Assembly: GCF_042186555.1 (NCBI RefSeq)
Contig: NC_133334.1
Location: forward strand, 25,203,294 to 25,267,293
From: Aquarana catesbeiana
Lineage: Eukaryota; Chordata; Amphibia; Anura; Ranidae
Reading direction: 5' to 3'
DNA length: 64,000 nt
In this document: positions 46,314 to 56,721 of the stretch, in pieces
How positions within the stretch are numbered: the first letter of the stretch is position 1
Layout of the letters: each line of letters begins with the position of its first letter
Program-made: the position numbers and the translations under genes
Notes under the pieces: generated by a model
What the model was told of the DNA's origin: nothing
Database searches by the model: none
The model's input: the letters and a program-made list of their open reading frames with translations, nothing else

Positions 46314-47839
46314 ATGAGGGCAAAGGCCTGTGGGCTTAGACACCACTCGTTGTTGGAAACGAATGTTCTGCTGAGGGAGTCCGCCAGTAAGTTCTGAACC
46401 CCCGGAATATAGGTCGCCTTCAGGTCCCACAGGTTCAGTTGAGCCCATTGCATCACCGGACCGACTTCCCGCATCATGGAGATGCTCTTGGTACCCCCCT
46501 GCCTGTTGATATAGGCTACCGCCACTCGGTTGTCCATTTGAATGAGGACTTGTTTCCCTCTCAGGAGTGAACTGAATGCCAAGAGGGCTCGGAAGGCTGC
46601 CTTCATCTCTAGGATGTTCGATACTACATCCTTGGTTTTGAAGGGCCAGCGGCCCTGAGCTGCATAGTGTAGGTAGTGTGCCCCCCATCCTTCCAGACTG
46701 GCGTCTGAAGTTACTACCTCCTGGTGGAGGGTGACTATCTGCTTGCACCTGCTGAGGTTGTCGGGGTGGGTCCACCACCGTAAAGATAGCCTGGCTTCCT
46801 CTGGGATGCGAATCAATTGGGACATGGACCATCCGTCCCACTGGCGCAGGAAGGAGGCTTGTAGGGGTCTGGTATTCCATTGCGCCCATCTGACCATTGG
46901 AATGGTTGCTGATAGGGAACCTAGGAGGCTGAGGTATGCTCTGGCCGGCAGACATGACGCTGGGATAGCCTCTTTCACTTTCTGAATGAGTAGGGACGAT
47001 TTCTCCCTTGGTAACTCCACTGTGTTCGCTCGGGTGTCCAGTTCGGCTCCCAGGAAGACCATCCTTTGGGTAGGTTGGGTGTTGCTTTTCTGCCAATTGA
47101 TTATCCATCCTAAACTCATTAGGGTGGAAACCAGGATCTCGCGATGTTGGACGAGTGATTCCTGGCTGCTTGAGAGGAGGAGGATGTCGTCCAGGTAATG
47201 GTGGACCCTTAGACCTTTCTCCCTCAAAAAAGCTATTGCTGGTAGTAGCACCTTCGTGAATGTTCTGGGGGCTGATGAGATGCCAAAGGGAAGGCTTCGA
47301 AACTGGAAGTGCCCCTGACCCACCGAGAATCGTAGGAATTTCTGGAATGCCCCGTGGATCGGAATATGCAGGTAGGCGTCCTGGAGATCTATGGAGAGCA
47401 TCCAGTCCCCCAGATTTATAGCCTGCAGGATAGACTGCAAGCTCTCCATCCTGAATGACTCCACTCTGATGGACCTGTTGAGGTTCTTTAGGTCTAGAAC
47501 CGGACGAAGGTCTCCTGACTTCTTCTTGACGAGAAATAATGGAGAGTAGAATCCTCTGCCTCGTTGTGCCAGTGGAACCTCTACTATTGCTCGTTTTTGG
47601 AGAAGATCTTGGATGTAGTTCAGTAACGACAACCTTTTTTCTCGAGATGGGGGAATACGGGTGGGGTAGAACTGATCCCCTGGGGGCCGGTTTTTGAAGG
47701 ACCACCTGTGGCCGAAGGTGATAGTGGCCAGGGTCCAGGTATCCCTTATGGTTTCCGCCCAGACCAGCTTGAAACTGGAGAGTCTTGCTCCCACTACCGC
47801 TGGTCGGACGGGCGCACCTTCAAAAGGGCTTCTGGTCAC
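45923..47839 (-). CDS. DIRS reverse transcriptase / RNase H / methylase-like protein
   Basis: 638 residues. RT occupies about 75-280: SGDLRPVLDLKNLN, the first catalytic Asp in SIDLQDAYLHIPI (about 150), LPFGISSAPRTFTK, and YLDDILLL (about 215) with the catalytic Asp pair. RNase H follows from about 378 (VTSDASLEGWGAH, then LEMKAAFRAL and QMDNRVAVAYIN). The C-terminal part (about 490-610) has DIDLAATPENKKC, HAWNFHLGYIFPP and PFWPRRPWF, the DAM-methylase-like region of DIRS elements. The gene starts 20 bases before the end of the gag-like gene and its end overlaps the recombinase. It makes cDNA in the element's replication. No stop or frameshift is seen. Confidence 0.93.
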   Translation of the reverse strand: MTRSPFEGAPVRPAVVGARLSSFKLVWAETIRDTWTLATITFGHRWSFKNRPPGDQFYPTRIPPSREKRLSLLNYIQDLLQKRAIVEVPLAQRGRGFYSPLFLVKKKSGDLRPVLDLKNLNRSIRVESFRMESLQSILQAINLGDWMLSIDLQDAYLHIPIHGAFQKFLRFSVGQGHFQFRSLPFGISSAPRTFTKVLLPAIAFLREKGLRVHHYLDDILLLSSSQESLVQHREILVSTLMSLGWIINWQKSNTQPTQRMVFLGAELDTRANTVELPREKSSLLIQKVKEAIPASCLPARAYLSLLGSLSATIPMVRWAQWNTRPLQASFLRQWDGWSMSQLIRIPEEARLSLRWWTHPDNLSRCKQIVTLHQEVVTSDASLEGWGAHYLHYAAQGRWPFKTKDVVSNILEMKAAFRALLAFSSLLRGKQVLIQMDNRVAVAYINRQGGTKSISMMREVGPVMQWAQLNLWDLKATYIPGVQNLLADSLSRTFVSNNEWCLSPQAFALICQTWGHPDIDLAATPENKKCQRFLSRNPFPTAEGTDCLQHAWNFHLGYIFPPTPLIAKFLLRLKHSTALVLAVIPFWPRRPWFTTLLQLSTADPLPLPVTTDLLTQGQLLHPNPERLHLAAWRLKGLGS

Positions 47840-49232
47840 TGGAAGCAGGCGCCTTAGGCTTCTGAAATTTCATGAAGGAGGTTTGAGGGTTCTTCCAGCT
47901 CCTTCTATACTCCTTGCCTGGTCTGTATGCTCTCGCATCCCTATACCTCTCTGGGAGGTTCCGCTTAAAGGGAGGAGGTCTCTGTTGCTTGGGTCTCCTG
48001 TCTGAGGGGATGAGCCCGGACTTTCCGCCGGTTACTTTGGAGATGGCTGTGTCTAGTTTTGTTCCGAAGAGGTGCTCACCATCAAACGGAATACGACACC
48101 AGTTGGATTTGGAAGCTGGATCCGCCGTCCAGGGCTTTAGCCATAATGCTCTTCTGGCTGTTACTGAAGCCAGCATAGATTTAGATGCAGACCTGATAGT
48201 GTCGACTGAAGCTTCAGCCACAAAGTCGCCCGCCAGGCTTAACTCTTGCAACGCCTTTACTATTGATTCTTGGTCTGCCCCCTCTGATACAAGCTTTTCC
48301 GTGCTTGTGGACCAGCTCGAGATGGCTCTTCCTACTGCAGCAAGTGCTATTGCAGGTCTGCAGGCGCCTCCAGCCGACAGGTAAGCCCGCTTGAGATCCG
48401 TGTCGATCTTTCTGTCGAGGACATCTCTAAACGTTACCGCGTCTTCTAACGGGAGGGTAACATGTCTGGCTAGGCGCATCAGGGATGCATCCACTACCGG
48501 AGGGGACACCAGAGGGTTCACCTTAGGCTCCTTGAGTGGGTATAACTTCAGTAGTCTGTTATTCAGACTAGACTTCTTTTCTGGTCTCTGCCATTCTTCT
48601 TTGATCAGGTCCTCAAGTTCTTCAATGAACGGGAAGGATTCCGGATCCTTTCTAAGCTGAGGAAAATACTTCCTCTGCTTCGGTTGGGCTTGCTGGGGTT
48701 CCTCCCAACCTATCGCCTCCTTAACCGATTTTATAAACGGTTCTACCAGACTGAAGTCGAATCCGGCCGATACCTCCAGACCCTCATTATCCGACAGGGA
48801 GTCTTGCTCCTTCGATGTGCTAGCCCGGGCTGGAGAGGTAGTGGTAGAGAAATCCACCTCGGATACCGAGGCCTGGGGGGCTACGGCCCCTGCTGAATCT
48901 CCGACCTCCGAGATTCTCTCTCTTGCGGCCTCTTCCCGGCATGTCTGACAGACCAGTTTTCCTGGAAGAGCCGCTGCGCCGCAAACCCAGCATGCGTTCC
49001 CGGCAGGACGGGAGTGGCGTGCGGGGGAACGATGCCTGCGTGAAGGCGATCTTCTGTGGCGGGATCGGCCGTGTCTAGAGCGCGACCGGGAGCGGCTTCT
49101 TCTGCGGCTTCCTCTCGAGCGGCTTCTTCTGTGATAGGAGCGGCTCCTTCTATGTCTGGAGCGACTTCTCCTGCGTGAGGACTCTCTTTGTCTTGAGGCA
49201 GACGTTCTTGAAGACCTGGTAGGGCTGACCAA
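47820..49232 (-). CDS. DIRS gag-like protein with RS-rich N-terminus
   Basis: 470 residues. Residues 1-75 are extremely Arg/Ser/His-rich (SRHRRSRSYHRRSRSRGSRR pattern), like an SR-protein domain or a nucleic-acid-binding tail. A likely zinc-binding pair CWVCG..CQTC follows at about 81-98. The middle (about 205-300) has LRKDPESFPFIEELEDLIKE and a helical segment, then a basic Lys/Arg-rich C-terminus. It stands where the gag-like ORF1 of DIRS elements stands, probably packaging element RNA; sequence similarity of such proteins is low, so the call rests on position and composition. It overlaps the RT gene by 20 bases. Confidence 0.8.
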   Translation of the reverse strand: MVSPTRSSRTSASRQRESSRRRSRSRHRRSRSYHRRSRSRGSRRRSRSRSRSRHGRSRHRRSPSRRHRSPARHSRPAGNACWVCGAAALPGKLVCQTCREEAARERISEVGDSAGAVAPQASVSEVDFSTTTSPARASTSKEQDSLSDNEGLEVSAGFDFSLVEPFIKSVKEAIGWEEPQQAQPKQRKYFPQLRKDPESFPFIEELEDLIKEEWQRPEKKSSLNNRLLKLYPLKEPKVNPLVSPPVVDASLMRLARHVTLPLEDAVTFRDVLDRKIDTDLKRAYLSAGGACRPAIALAAVGRAISSWSTSTEKLVSEGADQESIVKALQELSLAGDFVAEASVDTIRSASKSMLASVTARRALWLKPWTADPASKSNWCRIPFDGEHLFGTKLDTAISKVTGGKSGLIPSDRRPKQQRPPPFKRNLPERYRDARAYRPGKEYRRSWKNPQTSFMKFQKPKAPASSDQKPF

Positions 49233-50087
49233 TTTAGGCAGCGTTAGTAGTGCTCTCTTTTTCGATCTTCAATACTTACATTTGTCTTCCCCCCCCTTAC
49301 CTAATAGGCTGACGGTGATCTGCTGGGGCAGCGGTCTCCATGGAGAGAAAGCGGACTGGAAACCTGCAGTGAGAAACAATAAACAGCGCTATGCAGAGGA
49401 GGCTTCAGAGGGAGCAGGAATCCTGACTTAAAGGCAGTATAAAGGAAGGCCACTTACCTTTGTAGAGCGCTTTGGAGTCCAAACAGACAATCTGTCATGC
49501 ATAGACAATCAGCAGCAGCAAATGCAGCTACTGCTGGGCTTTTAAATCCGCCGCCATCAGCGTCGGACGCTCGCGCATGCGCAGTAGCGCCGCGAGACAC
49601 CCGGCGCCATCTTGGAAGCTGGAAAGCAGCCCAGCGGTGCCCAAAACGACGTACCGCGCATGCGCGAGGACGCCGAGAACACTCGGCGCTCCGGAGAGCA
49701 AATCAGGAGAACCACAGAGCCCAGCAGACGGGCAGAGGCACTGGTAGGAGAGGGGGAAAGAGGGGGGGAGACCGCTGCACACAACTAAGCCTGTTTAAGG
49801 CTTATTTCATGAGGCCACAATGAAGTTTTCCTGGCCATTCCTCCAGCAAGCCTGTTTAAGGCTTTTGTGGGCTGCTGCACTTGAAGCCTGTTTAAGGCTT
49901 ATACTTGTGGTCAGACAGCTGAATGAGATGAGAGTATGCCCCTGAGATCACCAGAGTGGGGCTCCTTCCATTTAGCTCGTTTAGAGGCTGTACAAGAAGG
50001 ACTTCCATCCAGGAGAGGCTAGAACCTGGCTGGGGCGAAGCGGTAAGGGGGTGCTGATCTGTGCGTCCTGACAGGTGAGGAAAAATA
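49233..50087. promoter_or_regulatory. DIRS 5' leader
   Basis: About 850 bp between the 5' terminal repeat and the gag-like start. It has three copies of aagcctgtttaaggctt (about 49790, 49850, 49890), a short tandem motif, and a CG-rich stretch with gcgcatgcgc near 49570-49670. Regulatory function is inferred from position only. Confidence 0.45.
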
Positions 50088-50200
50088 AGAGAATACTGGG
50101 GCAGGTGTCTACTCTCTAATTTATAGCTATGTGGTCCTATCAGGTTGTGGAGGCGGAGTCACAACCCCAACGTGTATGCTGCCATGAAGATGCGACAGGA
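50088..50200. repeat. DIRS inverted terminal repeat, 5' end of element
   Basis: agagaatactggggcaggtg.. to ..gaagatgcgacagga, complementary to 44623-44736. It contains ctaatttatagcta, which could serve as a TATA-like element. Confidence 0.93.
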
Positions 50201-50267
50201 AATACTCGTCTGATAGCATGACCACTGATTTGCAACTGTCTGATGGCTTGACTTCAGTCATATGCAC

Positions 50268-50763
50268 TATATTGGAGATGCAACTCCCTAAAATGCACCC
50301 ACGCTCATGTCTTTCAAACACGTACTTTAAAAACATGCAATTAGGCAATAAATTTGCAAGCGCGTATATTATGCTGTTCCTGCTCACAAGCAGAAAAAAA
50401 TAACACTTTTAAAGTGAACTGCTAATCATCCAGGGGGGCATCTACTTTACAGATGTACATGCTCCTCGGATAGGCAGAAAATATGCAGCATATAATCATG
50501 ACTTGTCTGCACCCAGTTCCCAAGCAAGTACTCACAAGCCGCTGCTCTGTCTCCAAGATCTATCTGACCTGTCACCACATGGCGATGGCCGTTCTTCTTC
50601 TTCCTGCTTAAATTTAAAAAAAAATAGGCTAGGCTTGAGCAAACCTGCACCCTCTAGTGGCTGGGGAAGAAACAGCAGCCGGCATGAGTAAGAGCACATA
50701 GTATGAATCACACTGCCCCCAGTGGCTCCCAGGAAAAATACAGACAGTCAGATCTCCCTCTTT
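50268..50763. other. Internal sequence of the outer element, unassigned
   Basis: No gene recognised. The degenerate atgc/tatgc phrases continue for about 100 bp after the foldback, then unique sequence (accctctagtggctgggg near 50650). Confidence 0.35.
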
Positions 50764-51736
50764 TTAACCACGTCAGCCCCGGAAGAATTTACCCCCTTCC
50801 TGATCAGTGCGTTTTTTGCGATTCAGCACTGCGTTGCTTTAACTGCGACGTGGCTAACAAACAAAATTGACGTCCTTTTTTCCCCACAAATAGAGTTTTC
50901 TTTTGGTGGTATTTGATCACCTCTGCGTTTTTTATTTTTTGCGCTATAAACAAAAAAATAACGACATTTTTGAAAAAACCGCATATTTTTTGCTTTTTGC
51001 TATAATAAATATCCCTAAAAAATATTTAATAAAACATTTTTTTTCCTCAGTTTAGGCCGATACGTATTCTTCTACATATTTTTGGTTAAAAGAAAATTGC
51101 AATAAGCGCTTATTGATTGGTTTGCGCAAAAGTTATAGCGTTTACAAAATAGGGGATAGTTTTTTGGCATTTTTATTATTAATTGTTTTTTTACTAGTAA
51201 TGGCGGCGATCTGCGATTTTTATCGTGACTGCGACATTATGGCGGACATTATATCAGACATTTTTGACACATTTTTGGGACCATCGTCACTTATACAGCA
51301 ATCAGTGCTATACAAATGCACTGATTCCTGTGTAAATGACACTGGTAGTGTAGAGGTTAACCACTAGGGGGCTAGGGAGGGGTTAAGTATGTCCTGGGGA
51401 GTGATTACTAACTGTGGGGGGGCGTAGCTACGTGTGACACGTCACTGTGCTCTGCTCCCGATCACAGGGAGCAGAGATCAGTAACAGTGTCACTAGGCAG
51501 AACGGGGAGATGCTTGTTTACATTAGCATCTCCCCGTTCGTCCTCTCCGTGAGGCGATCGCGGGTATCCCCGTGGTGATTGAGTCTGCAGGACCCGCGAC
51601 CCGATTTACGGAGCTCCCGGCGGCGTGCACGCAATGGCACGGTGGCAAATTCAAAGGGACGTACGGGTACGCCCATTTGCCCAGCCGTGCCATTCTGCCG
51701 ACGTACATCAGCGTGCGCCGGTCGGGAACCAGTTAA
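50764..51736. mobile_element. TTAA-type MITE, uninterrupted copy
   Basis: TTAA-ccacgtcagccccgg at the left and ccggtcgggaaccag-TTAA at the right (50764-50767, 51733-51736). It shows the sequence without the PLE and hAT insertions seen at 22569-25186. No transposase. Confidence 0.8.
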
Positions 51737-52109
51737 AAGAGAAACTGCAAACAAATGCAGACTCACCATTCTTTGCTGCAGGACTCTGTAGATAGGAGGA
51801 GTCAAATCTTCACTCATCACAGCGAGCTTGTTTATGGAGTCCACCCCCCTGGACCTGTATAGCACCCTGCCAGAACAACTCTTTGGTATAGTTTTCACGT
51901 GACCAAGGTGCCGGAACTCAGGGTCCAGCTCTCAAAAGAGAAGCATTACAGGCAGAAACCTCGCTCTTCCTCCACGAGGCTCGGGTACCATCCTTTTTGG
52001 CTCTTTCAGACACTTTAGATGGATCCGATTGGACAGCCCCTTGATCCCGTCAGGGATTTCTTAGCAGAGCTCTTCTTAGCACTTCATTAACCGTGACCAA
52101 CACCTTGGC
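51737..52109 (-). other. Probable 5' internal remnant of outer DIRS-like element
   Basis: It lies just inside the right terminal repeat. On the minus strand a short Lys/Ser/Arg-rich reading (SERAKKDGTRASWRKSE) could be a gag-like remnant, but this is weak. ggacctgtatagcaccctgc resembles 25330-25350. Confidence 0.3.
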
Positions 52110-52272
52110 CACTGGTGAAAAAACTGAGGTACTCCCGGTATGGGAGGGGTTATATAGGGAGGGGGACTTCCTGCCTTTTGAGTGTACCAATGTCCATTCA
52201 CCTATAGGTGACGTATAACCCACATAGTAATTACTATGGTGCTCTGTGTCCCATGATGTAGGATAAAGAAAG
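52110..52272. repeat. Inverted terminal repeat of an outer DIRS-like element (right)
   Basis: Reverse complement of 33257-33416 (cacctataggtgacgtataa, tagtaattactatggtgctc). See the left repeat. Confidence 0.65.
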
Positions 52273-52930
52273 TACAGCAACAGTTTACAACAAACCCAGT
52301 GGGAAGGCTGCCCAACTAGGTGCACTCATGGTTTCCGGTAACTTGAAGTGAGCATGTATCAGGCAGACTGACAGCGTCTGTTAAGAGGAGATGCATCCCT
52401 ACATTTTCTCTCCTCGTCAAGAACCTTCCCCGCTAGTACTGTCCCTAACAGGTGGGGTACCTGTCCCTACTCTACCAACACATGGGGCGGCAACATCCAA
52501 TTGGATGCTTCTCCTGTGACCCAGAAAACCATAAAGGAACTCTGTTCCTCTTGACTTCCTCTAACAGTGACGGTGTGGAAAAGCGCCACCTGCAGTGGAG
52601 AAGGTAGACTGCACCTGCCTACATGTTACCCTGCTATCATTATTGAAACAGATAAAATAAATTTTTGGTCTCTTGTGGGTTTGGTGCTCCTTCTGGCTTA
52701 ACTGTGCATAGATTTTTTAGGCCAGTTGACCCTTATCCCTGGGAAGGGGGAACTGCTTTGTAGAAAGCTTCCAAACTTGGGCACTCAGACTCAGTGGAAG
52801 TCCTCTTATGCAAAAATTCAAGGATTTGTTCTCAGCACCTCACCTCCGCCTACTTTAAAATGCTTTGATGCTATTGGTCTGAACAGGGAGCAGATAGCTA
52901 AATGATGGCCACATTGGCCAGCATGTGTCT
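52273..52930. other. Unassigned sequence
   Basis: No gene or repeat recognised with confidence. Confidence 0.25.
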
Positions 52931-52947
52931 TTGACTGTGGGGCCTGA

Positions 52948-53805
52948 TACGCTGATGATACCCAACTCTACCTCCGCATCACCGGAGAAAAAGACCACCT
53001 TCAGCAACTAGAAAAATGCCTCACTCTGATAGACTACTGATGACTACTAGCTCTCTCAAACTCAACGGATCAAAAACAGAGACTCTTCTCCTACACGGAA
53101 ACCAAAATTCCAAAACTAAGACCCCATGGAACCTCCCACCATCTTTGGACAGACCATCTCGCCAAGCACCAAAGCCAAGAGTCTCTGAGTCATTTTTGAC
53201 TCAGAAATGTCAATGGATGCACAAATAGGATCAGTAGTCAGCGGATCTCACCATCTCCTCCGCCTGCTACGTAGACTCATCCCATTCGTGCCAGAAGAGG
53301 ACAAAGCAGCAGTAGTTGGAACAATCATCAATTCCAGACTCGACTATGCAAACTCCCTCTACATAGGACTACCCCAATATCAGCTTGCGCGCTTACAACT
53401 CATCCAAAACCCTGGGAATCCATCTCCCCTTCCCTGAGGAGCCTACATTGGCTAACCATAAAAAATCGGATCACTTTCAAGACCCTCTGCCTCAATACCT
53501 ATGCGAGAAAATAAAACGCTACACACCCAATCGCAGTCTTCGATCTTCTAACCACAACCTCCTCCTTATTCCAAAAACCCGCTACAAAACAAAGGGAGAA
53601 CGAAGATTCGCAGTCCAAGGACCGCGGCTATGGAACGCTCTACCTACTCACATTCGCATGGAAGAAAACCATCAGGCCTTCAGAAAGAAACTCAAGACCT
53701 ACCTCTTCTAAGAAGCGTGACAACTCAGGACGGATCCAACGCCTTAAGGCGATTCAGTTCGCAACTGCAGCGCTATACAATCATTCATTCATTCATTCAT
53801 CTGAT
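52948..53805 (+). pseudogene. L2-type LINE, 3' part of RT ORF and tail
   Basis: Readable order: RT motif YADDTQLYLRI (near 52948), LKLNGSKTETLL, HHLLRLLRRLIPF, then INSRLDYANSLYIGLPQYQL, LQLIQNPG, SLRSSNHNLLLIPKTR, RRFAVQGPRLWNALPTHIR and a C-terminal LKTYLF. This order is that of L2-clade LINEs. The tail ends in (attc)n at 53780-53803, as L2 tails do. At least three frame changes and several stops break it, and the 5' two thirds are missing (typical 5' truncation). Confidence 0.88.
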
Positions 53806-53833
53806 TGATGTCTGAATTTTGATGTATCCCTAC

Positions 53834-54415
53834 CACTGGCAGCCCGTCCACTAGGGGCTCACTGGTGCCCCCCTCCCTATCCATCTACATACAGCGTGCC
53901 GGATGCATGGATTCCAATTGGGGGGGGGGTTTGAAGCATGTAATTACAGCCAGGTGCTCTAATAGGCTTCAAAAAGGGTAGTCTCGGGGCACAGAGCACT
54001 GCACTCCGAGCCCACCCAGTTGTGTGACAATACCGAAGGAATATTCGCTATTTTCACACTGAACCGCCTCCCCGCCAATCAGGAAGTGGGTCATGAGCCT
54101 ATTGGACGCCTAGGAGAAGGAGAAAGGAGGAGGAGGAGAGCATGCTGGAGGAGACAACTGACCGACCCACCAGGCGCCACTGTAACCATGCATGGCTCAC
54201 CTGCGCCGGCTCAGCCATTCGGCACTCCCCGTATCGGACAGGGGAGGGAGGGAAGATCGGAGTGTTATTCCGGGCAGGTAAGGAGACTGTCTGTCTCGCG
54301 GGGGGGGCACATTCCCCTCATTCATTTTCCCCCAGGGGAGTGGAACAGCCTCATCTACCGTCGGGAGGGGATGCTGGTGTTGGTTCCCTGATCCATATTT
54401 GGGGACACCAGCCCA
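53834..54415. mobile_element. hAT-family relative of 30465-31083 with different interior
   Basis: Left cactggcagcccgtccacta, then gctctaataggcttcaaaaa and gcactccgagcccaccc match 30465-30660. The right end (ggggacaccagccca) is a decayed version of the other terminus. The interior (about 54030-54300) is unrelated to the RNF150-like piece and ends with a donor-like caggtaagg near 54276. Confidence 0.6.
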
Positions 54416-54532
54416 ACACCTCCTATTAATACTAACCTGAGAGTGGTTGGAATGACCCCTGAACAATCCTTAATCCTTCCATGCCTAAAAGCTATTCTTC
54501 TATGCCTATGCTTTCCTCTAGACAAGGATTTC

Positions 54533-54791
54533 TCAACCAAGGTTCCATGGAAGCCAAGGGTTCCTCCAGAGGTTGCTAGGTGTTTTTGCCTCTCAGATAC
54601 GTTCCCACTGACACCATTGATCTTTTCAGCTATCTGTAAGGGGGTAATTCTTCCCAATGACCACCAATGTAAGGAGCATTCTTCCCACTGACCATCATGA
54701 GTTGTAGTTATAGTAATTTTTAGTAGAGGTTCCCTGAGATAAGAAAATTATTTCAAGGGTTCCTCTGTGTTAAAAAGGTTGAGAAAGGCTG
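54533..54791. mobile_element. MITE family Z, copy 2
   Basis: caaggatttctcaaccaagg to aaaaaggttgagaaaggctg; collinear with 30281-31217 minus its hAT insertion (ccattgatctttt, gtaaggggg, tgttaaaaagg shared). Confidence 0.75.
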
Positions 54792-54844
54792 CTCTATGAT
54801 TTGCTAAAAAACTATCTGACCCTTGAAAATGCAATAATCAGAGA

Positions 54845-54915
54845 AATTATTATTATTATTATTATACAGGATTTCTATAGCGCCAACAGTTTGCGTATCG
54901 CTTTACAAGAAATGT
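54845..54915 (-). mobile_element. L2-type LINE 3' tail fragment
   Basis: (att)n then acaggatttctatagcgcca, which on the minus strand is the GCGCTATA..CCTGTATAATAAT tail of L2-like LINEs. Similar tails lie near 22345-22400 and 27436-27490. Confidence 0.6.
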
Positions 54916-55765
54916 GGTCTTTATGAATAATTGGTAACCAACAATCAGAAGGATGACAGCATATGAGCAAACTCTTATTTTTGGTGCCTCCAATCAGCAC
55001 TTGAAGGTCTCGGTGGAATGGATATGTCATGATGTAACCTTTTTCAAACAACCATCATTCCCACAAATTGCTGGAACAACAACGTATTCGGGGTCAGGGG
55101 TCTCCGGTATCAGGGATGTCCTAATGATGAGTTGTTTGATAAAATAGTCATCCATGGAAAAATGCCAAAGCATCTATCACACAAAAGCAACATACGTAAA
55201 TTTTAAGGCTAAATCCAGAATAAAAGTACCCCCCCCCCACCGTCCTTTAAAAAAATCTTCCTAAAGGCTTAGGTTACCTTTGCCAATAAACTTTCTGTAG
55301 GTAAGTGGTGTCTGTAGATAAAAGAACAAACTGTGCAACATTGACCAAAGTTGAAGATTACCCTTGCTATAGGAGAAGTAGGCTATTTATGTGCCTCAAG
55401 TGTCTGGCCGAAAAACTCCCAAAGATGGCATCCTCCCTCCTGTCCTGCCTTGTTGCTAGGACGTTGCTAAGACACTCCCAGCCATTATTGCTCTCTCCCA
55501 TCATTCCAAGAGCAAGCTTTCAAACCCCCTTGCATGCGTTCTCTCTCCCCTGCCACAGTAACACTGAGGTCAGTGATGCTGCAATGGAGGAGGTAGTGAA
55601 CAGCGCATGTGCGGGGGGGGGGGTGTCAGAGCACACTTCTGTGATGACAGTAACAGCTGGGAGTGTCTTAGCAACTTCCTAGCATCAAGGCAGGACAGGG
55701 GAATGCCATCTCTGGGAGTATTCCGGCCAGACTTCAGGAGATACATAAATGGCCTGTACCTATTG
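54916..55765. other. Unassigned sequence
   Basis: No gene recognised. About 55430-55530 and 55640-55720 share complementary phrases (tgctaggacgttgctaagac / tcttagcaacttcctagca), suggesting a decayed foldback. Confidence 0.4.
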
Positions 55766-56140
55766 CATACCTCCCAACTTTCTGAGATGGGAATGAGGGA
55801 CACCTATCGGCAAAAGTATGCAGGCATAGGACACACCCCCTTGCCACGCCCCCTTAAAGGAGAATTGTACAAAAAAACAAGATTGGGTAAACCCACAAGT
55901 GTTTTTTTTGCCACTACTATTTCTTTATATTGGCTTTTGGAATTTACAAATGCAGCAATTTAGAAATCAGATGAAAGGTTTAGCGCTGGAAAACACTTTT
56001 TGATAGATAAAATGTGCATTTTATATACAACTATATAGATCAGACCAAAATGAGGGACAAATGAGGAGGAATGAGGGACAGAGGGACATTGTTCCAAATC
56101 AGGGACAGTCCCTCGAAATCAGGGACAGTTGGGAGCTATG
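55766..56140. mobile_element. MITE family Y, copy 1
   Basis: Ends catacctcccaactttctga and ggacagttgggagctatg are inverted. The interior (ggacacacccccttgccacg, tgcagcaatttagaaatcag, accaaaatgagggacaaatg) is shared with 57404-57956 and 60298-60720 in reverse. Confidence 0.8.
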
Positions 56141-56254
56141 CTATAGTAAGGGCATTATTTACCTTTAGCCAAAGATGCACAGTTTTTTTTTTTTGTTTTT
56201 TTTACAGGTGCCCCTTACCTACAGAGGTCGTTTTTGGTAAAGGTACACTAACTC

Positions 56255-56721
56255 TTAAAGCGGAACTACACTGCACATGAGCACCACAAACCAAAAATGC
56301 TATTTATTTAATTTGTAATATTCAAAGCAAATGCCTCTATACATCTATGTCTCCATGCTTTATTTTGCTGAGAAATCACTTTGAAAAACACCCCCTCTAG
56401 CATTTCTTGCCAGTGGCCATCTTGAATAAGGGCAGAAGATTCATGTAGCATTTACTTCCTGGAATCCATCTGCTCTTAGCTTATGCATGCATGCAGAAGG
56501 GTGTAGCTTGGAAGAGAAAGCCCCCCCTCCCCTCCTGAAGACTCCTGGGATGTATGACATCATTTGCCTAGGCCAGAAACCAGGAAGTAACAGAAGAAAT
56601 GTAAAAAAAAAAAAAAAAGTTGAAAACATGTAAATATGATATACTTTCTTATCTATTTATTAATATTAGCAGTATAAGGATTAAAAATAGTGGTGATTGA
56701 GAGAGTGAAGTTTCACTTTAA
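56255..56721. mobile_element. TTAA-type MITE (agcggaact termini)
   Basis: TTAA-agcggaact at the left and agtttcact-TTAA at the right. Its right TTAA is also the left TTAA of the next element. Confidence 0.65.

Larger units (their letters stand above)
44588..50200 (-). mobile_element. Complete DIRS-type tyrosine-recombinase retrotransposon
   Basis: About 5.6 kb on the minus strand: 113-bp inverted terminal repeats (44623-44736 and 50088-50200), a 35-bp extension beyond the repeat at the 3' end (44588-44622), an internal complementary region (44777-44876), and three long open frames for gag-like, RT/RNase H/methylase-like and tyrosine recombinase proteins. The foldback arm reads continuously across it (ccaacc-aaaaaaa | aatactcgtctg) without an obvious target duplication, as expected for recombinase-mediated integration. 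All frames are uninterrupted, so it may be recent. Confidence 0.92.

Noticed and set aside
46731..48896. Plus-strand ORFs of 70-156 codons opposite the DIRS genes
   Set aside because: Antisense shadows of well-supported coding regions on the minus strand.
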